A stretch of 64,000 nucleotides of DNA from Fidelibacterota bacterium (GTDB lineage: Bacteria; Fidelibacterota; Marinisomatia; Marinisomatales; TCS55), in the NCBI GenBank assembly GCA_016845785.1, contig JAERSH010000020.1, forward strand, positions 16,157 to 80,156, in the 5' to 3' direction. This document shows, piece by piece, positions 10,383-18,323 of the stretch. Under the pieces are notes generated by a model that was not told the DNA's origin, did no database searches, and saw only the letters and a list, made by a program, of their open reading frames with translations. How positions within the stretch are numbered: the stretch's first letter is position 1; each line of letters starts with the position of its first letter. The position numbers were made by a program, and so were the translations under genes.

Positions 10383-11129
10383 TTAGAATTTCACAGCCAA
10401 AATGGTCATGATTGCCACACCGGCAATAAGCATCATTAATTGAAGAAATGACTTTTTTACTTCTGTATTATGGTGGAGTTCCGGGATGAGATCCGATCCG
10501 GCGATATAGAGAAATCCACCGGCAGTGAAAGGAATTAATGCTTCAGTAAATCCGGTAATACTCTTTCCCATTTGAAGGGCAATTAATGCACCCACCATGG
10601 CCAAAGAAGCGCTCATGAAATTGACCATAAGTGCTTTTTTCACGGACAATCCACCATAGATTAAAATGGAATAATCGCTAATCTCTTGGGGAATTTCATG
10701 AAAAAGCACTGCCACGGTGGTGGCAATCCCCAATGGAATGCCCGCTGTATAACTGATGGCAATTAATACACCATCAATAAAATTGTGCATAGCATCGCCG
10801 AAGATATTCATTGGAACCACTGGGTGGACATGATCATCCGTCGTTGGATGGTGGCAATGGCGCCAGCGAAAGAATTTTTCCATAACGAAAAAGGTGGCGA
10901 GGCCGCCGATGGTCCATAGGGAAACGGCGAGTGGATTGGCGGTATTTTCGTACGCTTCTGGCAGAAGGTGGATTAAGGCACCACCGAAGAGGGTTCCTGT
11001 GGCAAAACTCACCAAATAAGTGATGAGCTTTTGCATGGTCTTTTTGGAGAGAGAAAGGGTGACCAGTCCCGCCAGTGAGACGAGACTCACCAAGAGAACG
11101 CTAAGAATTGTGTATGTAAAAATGCTCAT
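10383..11129 (-). CDS. ZIP-family divalent metal transporter
   Basis: Inner-membrane importer of Zn2+ or a related divalent cation. The 248 residues form about eight helices. The family metal-site motifs HNFIDG (helix IV) and HEIPQE (helix V) are visible, and a His-rich loop with RWRHCHHPT and DDHVHP precedes them, typical of ZIP variable loops. The gap to the prfB start is 45 bases, so it may lead that operon. Metal specificity cannot be fixed from sequence; zinc is the usual assumption. Confidence 0.9.
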   Translation of the reverse strand: MSIFTYTILSVLLVSLVSLAGLVTLSLSKKTMQKLITYLVSFATGTLFGGALIHLLPEAYENTANPLAVSLWTIGGLATFFVMEKFFRWRHCHHPTTDDHVHPVVPMNIFGDAMHNFIDGVLIAISYTAGIPLGIATTVAVLFHEIPQEISDYSILIYGGLSVKKALMVNFMSASLAMVGALIALQMGKSITGFTEALIPFTAGGFLYIAGSDLIPELHHNTEVKKSFLQLMMLIAGVAIMTILAVKF

Positions 11130-11154
11130 TATTATTTGACCACCATCCCTGTGT

Positions 11155-11175
11155 CCCCTCCTCTTGGAGGAGGGG
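11155..11175. repeat. GC-rich hairpin in the ZIP-cdaA gap
   Basis: CCCCTCCTC (11155-11163), a three-base loop TTG, and GAGGAGGGG (11167-11175) form a perfect nine-pair stem with no T run on either strand. Further out, ACCACCATCCC (about 11140-11150) is partly complementary to GGTAAGGGGTGGT (about 11209-11221), so the whole stretch could fold into one long imperfect stem. It looks like a small dispersed palindromic element rather than a simple terminator. Confidence 0.6.
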
Positions 11176-11242
11176 AGTTGAGTGGTGTTGTCTTTAAATT
11201 ATTCAATGGTAAGGGGTGGTGTATTATTCCCAAAATTCTAGG

Positions 11243-11339
11243 TGTCATCCTGAGTCCCGATTCATCGGGGCGAAGGATCTCAAACATTATTTATCGGGTA
11301 ATCTTTTACTTGAGATTCTTCGCTCCGCTCAGAATGACA
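11243..11339. repeat. Composite inverted repeat (intergenic palindromic element)
   Basis: The left arm (11243-11282) reads TGTCATcCTGAG, then a spacer containing the hairpin CCCGAT-TC-ATCGGG (11256-11269), then GAAGgATCTCA. The right arm (11311-11339) is the reverse complement of TGTCATtCTGAG, a six-base spacer, GAAGaATCTCA. The two arms are copies of one unit in opposite orientation, 28 bases apart, filling the gap upstream of the ZIP gene. A shorter relative, CTGAGCGAAGTCGAAG, sits at 56722-56737. This is the pattern of a dispersed non-coding repeat; its function is unknown. Confidence 0.75.
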
Positions 11340-11347
11340 GTTTCTTG

Positions 11348-12124
11348 CTAATCTCCCGATGCGATAAACATTCTGTCATTGAGGTATTTTCTCAATGCAA
11401 TATCATCCATACCGATGTGTGAAAATCGCCCATCCTCTGCTACAGAAATCCGAGCCTTCTCCTCCGAAATCAATACCACAATCGCATCCGTTTCTTCTGA
11501 AATCCCCAAGGCGGCGCGATGGCGTGTCCCCATTTCAGGATCAATCATGGTACTTTCTGTCAAAGGCAAAATACAAGCGGCCGCATCGATGATATCATTC
11601 TGAATAATGACGGCCCCATCATGCAAAGGCGAAGATGGATTAAAAATACTCACCAATAGAGGTGCTGTCACTTCTGCTTTGAGTTGAGTCCCTTGATCTT
11701 TGTAAGATCGCAATCCTGTCTCACGCTGGATCACAATCAATCCGCCCCAATGACGCTCTTGCAATTGGGAAGCCGCTTCCACAATCGAAATAATCGTCCG
11801 AGATGTACCCACTCTAAATATTCTCTGAAAGAATCGCGTTTGCCCTACGTAAATCAACAATCGGCGCAATTCGGGTTGGAATAAAATCACAAAGGCCACC
11901 ACCCACACCGTCTGAAATTGGTTCACCAGCCAACTGGATGCACTAAATCCAAATGCATTGAATAAAAATGAGGCCACCATGAGAATGATGAGTCCTGCTA
12001 ACATTTGTCCGGCCCGGGTCCCTTTGAAATACATATATATTTTGTAGAAGAGCCAACTCACCAACAAAAGGTCAATTAGGTCAATTAAGGTGACGGTCAG
12101 AAATCCGATTTGAAAAATGACCAT
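11348..12124 (-). CDS. cdaA: Membrane diadenylate cyclase CdaA
   Basis: Makes cyclic di-AMP from two ATP. The 258 residues have three N-terminal membrane helices (about 8-82) and a cytosolic DAC domain. Both catalytic signatures are intact: DGA at 169-171 (context HDGAVII) and RHR at 201-203 (context TRHRAAL). It shares one base with the folP stop, giving a folP-cdaA pair. In Firmicutes cdaA normally goes with cdaR and glmM; neither is here. A YbbR-like regulator and the c-di-AMP targets must lie elsewhere. Confidence 0.95.
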   Translation of the reverse strand: MVIFQIGFLTVTLIDLIDLLLVSWLFYKIYMYFKGTRAGQMLAGLIILMVASFLFNAFGFSASSWLVNQFQTVWVVAFVILFQPELRRLLIYVGQTRFFQRIFRVGTSRTIISIVEAASQLQERHWGGLIVIQRETGLRSYKDQGTQLKAEVTAPLLVSIFNPSSPLHDGAVIIQNDIIDAAACILPLTESTMIDPEMGTRHRAALGISEETDAIVVLISEEKARISVAEDGRFSHIGMDDIALRKYLNDRMFIASGD

Positions 12125-12960
12125 TAATTCAGACCCATAATTTTTTCTGTGATGGTGACGGCACGGCGCGTTGCTTTCACATCATGGACGCGAACGATTC
12201 TCGCCCCATTCATCATGCCGGCAGTGATGGATGCCAAAGTCCCTTCTAACCGTTCTTCAACGGGGAGGTCGAGTGTCATTCCAATAAAGGATTTTCGCGA
12301 GGGGCCTAATAAAACCGGATATCCCATGGCGCGAATTTGCCCCAATTCTCGGATGATTTCAAAATTATCTTCTAATCCCTTTCCGAACCCAATTCCAGGA
12401 TCAACAATAATGTTTTCAGGACTTACCCCAGCCGCCTTTGCCACTGATACCTGCTCTTGAAAAAATGATTTAATTTCATCAATAAGGTTATGGTAATGAG
12501 GATCCTTTTGCATATCCCGTGGTGTCCCTTTTATATGCATCAGGATTACCGGCACATTTCGTTCCGCAACCAATGTTGCCATATCTTCATCAAAGGTAAG
12601 TCCGGAAATATCATTCACCACATCCGCCCCAGCATCTAATGCAGCTTTTGCCACGGCAGATTTATAGGTATCGATTGATATGAGGCAATCGGATTGATTC
12701 CGTATCGCTCCAATCACGGGAATGGTGCGATTCAATTCTTCATCCAATGATACTGGCTCGGCGCCGGGACGGGTACTCTCTCCCCCAATATCAATCATAT
12801 CCGCTCCTTCGACCATCATTTCAAGAGCACGATCCGCCGCTTGGTTCGGATCGGTAAACTTGCCCCCATCGCTAAAGGAGTCCGGCGTAACATTGAGAAT
12901 CCCCATAATGAGTGTATGGTTCGGGGCCTCAAGCCAGGCATTGAATTGGGTGATGTTCAT
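12124..12960 (-). CDS. folP: Dihydropteroate synthase
   Basis: Condenses dihydropterin diphosphate with p-aminobenzoate in folate synthesis. Motifs MGILNVTPDSFSDGG and DIGGESTRPGAE are diagnostic. I place the start at 12960 (MNITQFNAW), giving 278 residues and the usual spacing before the first strand. The open frame runs up to 13041, but the extra residues resemble no family member and reach towards the divergent regulator's promoter. There is no strong Shine-Dalgarno at either position. It is co-transcribed with cdaA. Confidence 0.96.
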   Translation of the reverse strand: MNITQFNAWLEAPNHTLIMGILNVTPDSFSDGGKFTDPNQAADRALEMMVEGADMIDIGGESTRPGAEPVSLDEELNRTIPVIGAIRNQSDCLISIDTYKSAVAKAALDAGADVVNDISGLTFDEDMATLVAERNVPVILMHIKGTPRDMQKDPHYHNLIDEIKSFFQEQVSVAKAAGVSPENIIVDPGIGFGKGLEDNFEIIRELGQIRAMGYPVLLGPSRKSFIGMTLDLPVEERLEGTLASITAGMMNGARIVRVHDVKATRRAVTITEKIMGLN

Positions 12961-13104
12961 ATAATATGGATGAATAAATAGAGGAGAAATTAGGGATGAA
13001 TTCCAATTCAGATGATGATTTAATCTCAATATTGTTACCATTACATTTCATTCAAATTCATTCTAATGAGACTAAATGTAATGGCAAAACGCCACAAAAT
13101 ATAT

Positions 13105-13135
13105 GTTGTATATATACAACTTTATATATTAGTAT
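13105..13135 (+). promoter_or_regulatory. Palindromic operator and promoter of the XRE regulator
   Basis: GTTGTATA-TATACAAC at 13105-13120 is a perfect 16-base palindrome. TTGTAT inside it (13106-13111) could be a -35 and TAGTAT (13130-13135) a -10, 18 bases apart, placing transcription start just before the ATG at 13147. An operator covering the -35 of a small XRE gene is the usual arrangement for autorepression. The palindrome is seen directly; its use by the adjacent protein is inferred. Confidence 0.6.
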
Positions 13136-13146
13136 TGCTATACATC

Positions 13147-13392
13147 ATGTCTGAAAAGATTTTTAACAGAATTAAATTGCTGCGGCAGGAAAAAGGGGTC
13201 AGCCGACAATCATTGGCTGGAGCCGTTGGGGTGAATTTCCAAACCATTGGCTACCTTGAACGGGGAGAATATAACCCCAGTATGAAGCTTGCCTTTAAGA
13301 TTAGCCGCTACTTTGACCTGCCCGTAGAAGCCATTTTTTCAGACGAACCGTTTGAATCGCTCACAGAAATTTTAAAACGGGAAAAGAAATGA
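13147..13392 (+). CDS. XRE-family HTH transcriptional regulator
   Basis: An 81-residue DNA-binding protein from the ATG at 13147 (MSEKIFNRIK). Upstream in-frame codons back to 13066 cover the operator and encode a sequence unlike the family, so they are left out. The helix-turn-helix spans about residues 18-40 (QSLAGAVGVNFQTIGYLERG), followed by EYNPSMKLAFKISRYFDLP, the standard tail of small YozG-like repressors. Such proteins commonly pair with a small membrane protein, as here, and repress their own operon. The ligand or signal is unknown. Confidence 0.9.
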   Translation: MSEKIFNRIKLLRQEKGVSRQSLAGAVGVNFQTIGYLERGEYNPSMKLAFKISRYFDLPVEAIFSDEPFESLTEILKREKK

Positions 13393-13411
13393 TCTAAAAC
13401 AGGAGTCTATT

Positions 13412-13825
13412 ATGGACAATCAACTATCGCAATCCACACGCAGAATTCTTATTGTGGTTACCGCTATCCTCTCTGCCCTGTGGTTTTATATCGTCGGCTT
13501 TGGAATGTACAGTAACTACTACATTGCTGCCATCGTCCCCATATTCTGTTATGCCATTTGGACCCTCATATTTAAATCCAATCGAATCGGAAAACTGGGC
13601 AGCCTTGTTCCCGTGAAACTCGATGAACGCGAGACTCAACTTTTATCTCAATCTAAAAGTGAATCATATAATATCATGAAATATACATTTTGGTTTTTGG
13701 TTATGGCTGTTTACTTCAATATCAATAAAAGTTTTAATGCTCAAGAAATTTGGGTCATTTGGATTGGCGGCATTTCATTTATTGAAGTTTTCCCGGTATT
13801 TAAAATTGCATGGGAGACGAAATGA
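13412..13825 (+). CDS. Small integral membrane protein, DUF2178-like
   Basis: A 137-residue protein with four predicted membrane helices (about 11-30, 35-54, 88-106 and 112-132). A cytosolic DERETQLLSQSKSESYN segment lies between helices two and three. The DERE motif and the position right after a small XRE regulator match DUF2178-type membrane proteins. An AGGAG site precedes the ATG. Nothing in the sequence reveals its activity; membrane-stress sensing or sequestration of the regulator are possibilities only. Confidence 0.75.
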   Translation: MDNQLSQSTRRILIVVTAILSALWFYIVGFGMYSNYYIAAIVPIFCYAIWTLIFKSNRIGKLGSLVPVKLDERETQLLSQSKSESYNIMKYTFWFLVMAVYFNINKSFNAQEIWVIWIGGISFIEVFPVFKIAWETK

Positions 13826-13861
13826 ACTTCTCATTTTATACGTGTTTTCCCGTATATGCAA

Positions 13862-13908
13862 AATACGGTCTTCACCGTATTGACAATACGCAAAGAAAGG
13901 TGTAAACT
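13862..13908 (+). promoter_or_regulatory. Near-consensus sigma-70 promoter overlapping an inverted repeat
   Basis: TTGACA (13880-13885) and TAAACT (13903-13908) are 17 bases apart, the best promoter match I found in the window. An inverted repeat, AATACGGT (13862-13869) and ACCGTATT (13874-13881), ends inside the -35. Further CGTAT/ATACG words lie at 13851 and 13886. This looks like an operator-controlled promoter for the gene at 13936. A consensus sigma-70 promoter also argues against a Bacteroidetes-type promoter system. Confidence 0.7.
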
Positions 13909-13935
13909 GATTTAAGAAGAATTTTAGAATAAATT

Positions 13936-14286
13936 ATGTCAGACCTAAATCCACTGTTAAAGCATAAGAAAATCGGCAATGCCATAGGCTGGGAGGATTT
14001 TCAGAACCCAACCAAAGAAGGGATTAAAAAGGCCTTAAAGAAAGAACGAAACAAAGGACGTATAAGAACGATTATCCATTCATTACTCATGTTTTCTTAC
14101 GGTATATTTTGGTTTTTGAATAATTTTGATTCTCAACTAATGGAAATCTTGTCCTTCTCTTTGTTAGTGGGTGCACCGATCAACTTTATAATTTGGCGTA
14201 GAAACTCAATTAAAATTTCCGATGTTTCTGATGAAGAAATCGAAGAACAATTGGCCATTTATGAAGCGTGGAAAAATGGAAAATAA
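13936..14286 (+). CDS. Hypothetical two-helix membrane protein
   Basis: I do not recognise this 116-residue protein. It has a basic N-terminal half (KEGIKKALKKERNKGR near 27-42), two closely spaced hydrophobic helices (about 44-62 and 67-86) and an acidic C-terminal tail (SDEEIEEQLAIYEAWKNGK). Both ends would lie on the same face, probably the cytosol by the positive-inside rule. It has its own promoter and terminator, so it is an independent unit despite lying 110 bases after the regulator pair. Confidence 0.75.
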   Translation: MSDLNPLLKHKKIGNAIGWEDFQNPTKEGIKKALKKERNKGRIRTIIHSLLMFSYGIFWFLNNFDSQLMEILSFSLLVGAPINFIIWRRNSIKISDVSDEEIEEQLAIYEAWKNGK

Positions 14287-14335
14287 AAAAGCCCCATCCT
14301 GATTTTCAAGATGAGGCTTTTCGAGTTTTTGTCAC
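14287..14335 (+). terminator. Intrinsic terminator after the 116-residue gene
   Basis: AAAAGCC (14287-14293) pairs with GGCTTTT (14315-14321), extended inward after one mismatch by CATC/GATG, with loop CTGATTTTCAA. T-rich sequence follows (TTTTCGAGTTTTT). The stop codon directly abuts the stem. The A-run on the other side lets it work in both directions. Confidence 0.8.
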
Positions 14336-14350
14336 CTACCCTGTTACTAA

Positions 14351-14420
14351 GATTACTAATCCTTAAAGGATTGGTAATCTTTATCAATAACCTTTATCAT
14401 GCTTCAACACAGTTGAAGCA
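14351..14420. terminator. Two inverted repeats between convergent genes
   Basis: GATTACTAATCC (14351-14362) pairs with GGATTGGTAATC (14368-14379), twelve positions with one G-T pair, followed by a T-rich stretch on the plus strand. TGCTTCAA (14400-14407) and TTGAAGCA (14413-14420) form a second perfect eight-pair stem eight bases past the ftsH stop. Neither has a long T run on the minus strand, so termination of ftsH transcripts here is probable rather than certain. Confidence 0.5.
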
Positions 14421-14428
14421 CACCAAAA

Positions 14429-16483
14429 TTATTCAGCTTTAGGGTTTTGCTTTTTCTGCTGATTCGGTTTTCGCCTTGGCCGTCGCTTCCGTGGTTTTTT
14501 CGTGGCCCCATTTTTAGAGCGTTTAATCTCTTTACCTTCCATCACCGCAAGCACTTCGTCACCGTCAATGGTTTCATGCTCCAACAATGCTTTAGATAAG
14601 TTATGAAGCAACTCCATGTTTTCTTTGAGTACACGATCCGCAGTGGATTGAGCCTTACGAACGATTCGCACCACTTCTTCATCAATCATCCGCGCCGTTA
14701 CTTCTGAATAATCCCGATGGCTTTGGATTTCTCTGCCGAGGAATATTTCTTCATTTTTCTTACCAAATGTCATGGGTCCGAGCACATCGCTCATGCCCCA
14801 TTCGCAAACCATCTTCCGAGCGATCTGGGTGGCTTGCTCGATATCATTCCCGGCACCGGTGGTGAGTTCATTAAAGATTAATTCTTCTGCTGCACGTCCG
14901 CCCATTAAAATGGCCAAACGCCCTTCAATATATTCACGAGTATAGCCATGTTTTTCATCTATGGGTAATTGCATGGTGACGCCCAATGCGCGCCCCCGTG
15001 GAATGATAGTCACCTTATGGACCGGATCAGCACCTTTCGTCCGCGCAGCCACCAACGTATGGCCCGCTTCATGATAGGCAGTGGTCTTCTTCTCTTCTTC
15101 CGATAGGACAACACTTTTCCGCTGAACGCCCATCATGACTTTATCTTTTGCTTCTTCAAAGTCCGCCATATCCACAGACCGTTTTTTCTTCCGCGCAGCC
15201 AACAGGGCCGCTTCATTCACGATATTTTCAAGGTCTGCCCCCACCATGCCCGGCGTACCTTTGGCGATGGCGTTTAAGTCCACTTTCTTTTTGTTCATGA
15301 CGATTTTTTTGGTGTGCACTTTCAGGATGCCTAATCTACCTTTCAAGTCCGGCACATCCACGATCACTTGCCGGTCAAACCGTCCGGGGCGAAGCAATGC
15401 TGCATCCAAAACATCGGGGCGGTTTGTGGCCGCCATGAGGATGATATCTTCATTGGCTTCAAATCCATCCATCTCCACCAAAAGAGCATTTAATGTTTGT
15501 TCCCGCTCATCGTGACCGCCGCCCAATCCGGCGCCACGCTGACGGCCTACTGCATCCAATTCATCAATGAAAATAATACAGGGCTGATTTTGTTTCCCTT
15601 GCTCAAAAAGGTCTCTCACGCGAGATGCACCGACACCCACAAACATTTCTACAAAATCTGCACCACTGAGACTGAAGAATGCCACATTGGCTTCTCCTGC
15701 AATGGCACGGGCCAAAAGCGTTTTACCCGTTCCCGGTGGCCCCACCAAGAGGACGCCACGTGGAATTTTTGCACCGAGCTTTTGATACCGCTTGGGCTTT
15801 TTCAGGAAGTCCACCACTTCTTTTAATTCTTCTTTTGCTTCGACACAGCCCGCCACATCGTTGAAAGTGACTTTGGGCATATCGGATGTCCACACCTTGG
15901 CTTTACTCTTGCCGAAATTGAAAATGGATTTCATTCCGCCGCCACCGCCTTGCATCCGTCTCATGAGAAAAATCCAGAATGCGAGGATCGCAATCCATGG
16001 CAGTATGTTTAGGAAATATCCGGTCCAATCAATGGACTTCTGCTTAAAGGTATAGTCCACTTTATACTGATCCCACTCAGTCATGACTTCACGATCGATG
16101 AATGGAAGTTTCAGTCTGAATTTCACCACTTCTTGAGAGATGCCGCCTGCATTCAGAACCGTCTTTGTTTCGGACAATTCACCGTGAAACACTTCATCCA
16201 CAATTCGCGCTTTGGCAATATGGCCATCGGTCAAAAATGCACGGTAGTCCGAATATTGAATTTCCACTTCATCAGCGCCCTGGCCGGTAAAGAGGTTAGA
16301 TAAAAATACGGCTGATATAATAATCAGAACCCAAACGAAGCTGGTTTTTCCTGCCCGTTTCCATTGAAACTGGTCATTCCCTTGTTGATTCTTTTTCGGA
16401 TTTTGGGCCGGTTTCTTGGGCCCTTTCGATCCGTTTTGTTTTGATCTATTTTGCTTATTAGAATTCACGTTATTCACTTTCAC
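14429..16483 (-). CDS. ftsH: ATP-dependent zinc metalloprotease FtsH
   Basis: Membrane-anchored AAA+ protease that degrades misassembled membrane proteins and regulators. Of 684 residues, a basic, low-complexity N terminus (1-45) precedes helix 1 (about 48-66), the periplasmic domain, helix 2 (about 156-175) and the AAA domain with Walker A GPPGTGKT (248-255) and Walker B IIFIDELD. The zinc site is HEAGH at 471-475. The C terminus is a Lys/Arg-rich tail. The start overlaps the hpt stop by 14 bases. The tilS-hpt-ftsH order is conserved in many bacteria and appears here in full. Confidence 0.97.
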   Translation of the reverse strand: MKVNNVNSNKQNRSKQNGSKGPKKPAQNPKKNQQGNDQFQWKRAGKTSFVWVLIIISAVFLSNLFTGQGADEVEIQYSDYRAFLTDGHIAKARIVDEVFHGELSETKTVLNAGGISQEVVKFRLKLPFIDREVMTEWDQYKVDYTFKQKSIDWTGYFLNILPWIAILAFWIFLMRRMQGGGGGMKSIFNFGKSKAKVWTSDMPKVTFNDVAGCVEAKEELKEVVDFLKKPKRYQKLGAKIPRGVLLVGPPGTGKTLLARAIAGEANVAFFSLSGADFVEMFVGVGASRVRDLFEQGKQNQPCIIFIDELDAVGRQRGAGLGGGHDEREQTLNALLVEMDGFEANEDIILMAATNRPDVLDAALLRPGRFDRQVIVDVPDLKGRLGILKVHTKKIVMNKKKVDLNAIAKGTPGMVGADLENIVNEAALLAARKKKRSVDMADFEEAKDKVMMGVQRKSVVLSEEEKKTTAYHEAGHTLVAARTKGADPVHKVTIIPRGRALGVTMQLPIDEKHGYTREYIEGRLAILMGGRAAEELIFNELTTGAGNDIEQATQIARKMVCEWGMSDVLGPMTFGKKNEEIFLGREIQSHRDYSEVTARMIDEEVVRIVRKAQSTADRVLKENMELLHNLSKALLEHETIDGDEVLAVMEGKEIKRSKNGATKKPRKRRPRRKPNQQKKQNPKAE

Positions 16484-17009
16484 TTCCCCCGAGGCGATAG
16501 ATGCCTTTTAAATTCCTTAATTTTTGGTCATAATCCAACCCGTATCCTACGACGAATTCAGGCGGAATTTCAAACCCTACCCAATCTATGTCAAAATCCA
16601 ATTGGGCAATGTCTGGTTTCATTAATAATGTGGTGATGGCCACAGATTTAGGGCCTGCTTCCCTCATCCGGTCGCGGATGAATTTAATGGTGAGGCCTGA
16701 ATCAATGATATCCTCAACAATGACCACATGGCGGTCTGTAATGTTTGCCGAAATATCTTTTAATAGTTTTACGGTCCCCTTGGATGCCGTCCCCGCATAA
16801 CTGGATACTTTAATAAAATCTATTTCGCAGTCGATGGTCATGGCACGCATGAGGTCCGCAGCAAAGATAAAACTCCCATTTAGAATGCCAATGAGGATGG
16901 GCGCCTCTCCGTCATACCGATTGGAGATTTCAGCCGCGAGAACATCCACGCGATTTTTTACATCAGCTTCTGAAATGAGTTCATTTAATTTTTCCTTGGT
17001 GGCTGCCAT
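16470..17009 (-). CDS. hpt: Hypoxanthine phosphoribosyltransferase
   Basis: Salvages hypoxanthine or guanine with PRPP to give IMP or GMP. The 179 residues contain the PRPP-binding signature [13 protein letters not shown] at 95-107, and the N-terminal [16 protein letters not shown] is typical of bacterial Hpt. It lies two bases after the tilS stop and overlaps the ftsH start. Confidence 0.95.
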   Translation of the reverse strand: MAATKEKLNELISEADVKNRVDVLAAEISNRYDGEAPILIGILNGSFIFAADLMRAMTIDCEIDFIKVSSYAGTASKGTVKLLKDISANITDRHVVIVEDIIDSGLTIKFIRDRMREAGPKSVAITTLLMKPDIAQLDFDIDWVGFEIPPEFVVGYGLDYDQKLRNLKGIYRLGGSESE

Positions 17010-17011
17010 GG

Positions 17012-18316
17012 TTATCCTAATTCTCGTTCTAAAGAAAGTTCCACAAATTCAGTTGTATTTTTTGTCACTTTAACCCCGTCACTAATTCGCTGTCCGCAGA
17101 CCCAAATAATCTCCCCATCGGCTGTTACCACCAATTGCTTCTCTTTTGTAAATCGATCCACTTTTTCGTCAATCAAAAGGTCGCTGACTTTTTTTGTTCC
17201 ATCCATTCCCAACGGTTGAAATTGATCCCCCGCTTTCCATTTTCTCAATTGAATATTTTTCCCCTCAACCACACGAGCATCGATAATCTCTTTGGTGTTG
17301 TCATCGGATGATGTGAAGCTATTCACATGGTTTAAGGATAAACGATAACCGTCATGCCCCAACGTTTTCTTTCTTAACACCCATTGATCTCGATCTCTTA
17401 AAATGGACCAATTCCCATTGATGTGGAAAATTGAACCTGTTTCGGCATTATTCATCCACCCTTCCATAGATGTCCAATGATGGCGGCGCCATGCCATATT
17501 CGTCCTACCCATTAATTGCTTCACTAACCGCACTTTTTGATTCCCGGATAAATTACCAATCACATCATCCCCAATTGTAAATCGGTTCTTTTCCAACTTT
17601 ACCTCTGCAGCTAATGCGGCCATCACAATATTCATCCGATCAACCGCTTCCGTAGCTTTTTGCGCCAATTCATTAAATCGACTGATAATAGTTGGTGCTT
17701 GACATTCCCATGGCATTACCACGTGATGCCGAATATAGTTTCTTCGGATGGATGTATCTGCGTTGGATTCATCCTCAACATATTCAAGAGCATGTTCATT
17801 TATATAATCAGAAATGTCTTTTCGACTGAATTGCAATAAAGGTCGAAGGATTTTTCCATTTTGTTTCGGAATGCCTCGCAATCCTTCAATACCACAACCG
17901 TCATCCATATGCATGAGGATGGTTTCTACATTATCATTTCCATGATGGGCGGTTAAGCTCCAATCACAATTGAATTCTTTTTGGGCGGAATCAAAAGCAG
18001 ATTGGCGAATCCGCCGGGCCCACATTTCCATACTCTCCCCCTTTTTCTGTGGGCTGTTTGCATGATGGACTGAAAGTGGAATATTCAAAGATTCACAAAG
18101 TTCGGATACAAATTTTTCTTCAAAATCAGATGCATCCCGTAAACCATGGTTCACATGGACGGCATAAATGTCATGATCCTGCTGAAGTTGGGATGCAAGA
18201 TAAAGTAGGGCAACAGAATCCATTCCTCCGGAGATAGCCACGAGGAAACGGTCCTTTGGAGAAATGAATGAGTTTAGTTCCCGGAGAAAACGGGGAAATG
18301 TGAGTAGGCTTCCCAT
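17012..18316 (-). CDS. tilS: tRNA(Ile)-lysidine synthetase
   Basis: Converts C34 of the AUA-reading tRNA-Ile to lysidine, an essential decoding change. The PP-loop ATP motif SGGMDS is at residues 29-34 using the ATG at 18316 (MGSLLTF). A TTG twelve codons upstream is in frame but would run into metF. The 434 residues include the N-terminal ATPase domain, a middle substrate domain and a C-terminal TilS domain. It is separated from metF by seven bases. Confidence 0.94.
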   Translation of the reverse strand: MGSLLTFPRFLRELNSFISPKDRFLVAISGGMDSVALLYLASQLQQDHDIYAVHVNHGLRDASDFEEKFVSELCESLNIPLSVHHANSPQKKGESMEMWARRIRQSAFDSAQKEFNCDWSLTAHHGNDNVETILMHMDDGCGIEGLRGIPKQNGKILRPLLQFSRKDISDYINEHALEYVEDESNADTSIRRNYIRHHVVMPWECQAPTIISRFNELAQKATEAVDRMNIVMAALAAEVKLEKNRFTIGDDVIGNLSGNQKVRLVKQLMGRTNMAWRRHHWTSMEGWMNNAETGSIFHINGNWSILRDRDQWVLRKKTLGHDGYRLSLNHVNSFTSSDDNTKEIIDARVVEGKNIQLRKWKAGDQFQPLGMDGTKKVSDLLIDEKVDRFTKEKQLVVTADGEIIWVCGQRISDGVKVTKNTTEFVELSLERELG

Positions 18317-18323
18317 GGGTTGT

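Noticed and set aside
13147..13825. Toxin-antitoxin pair
   Set aside because: The regulator is an antitoxin-like XRE protein by fold only; the partner is a four-helix membrane protein with a DERE motif and no toxin motif, fitting regulator/DUF2178 pairs better.
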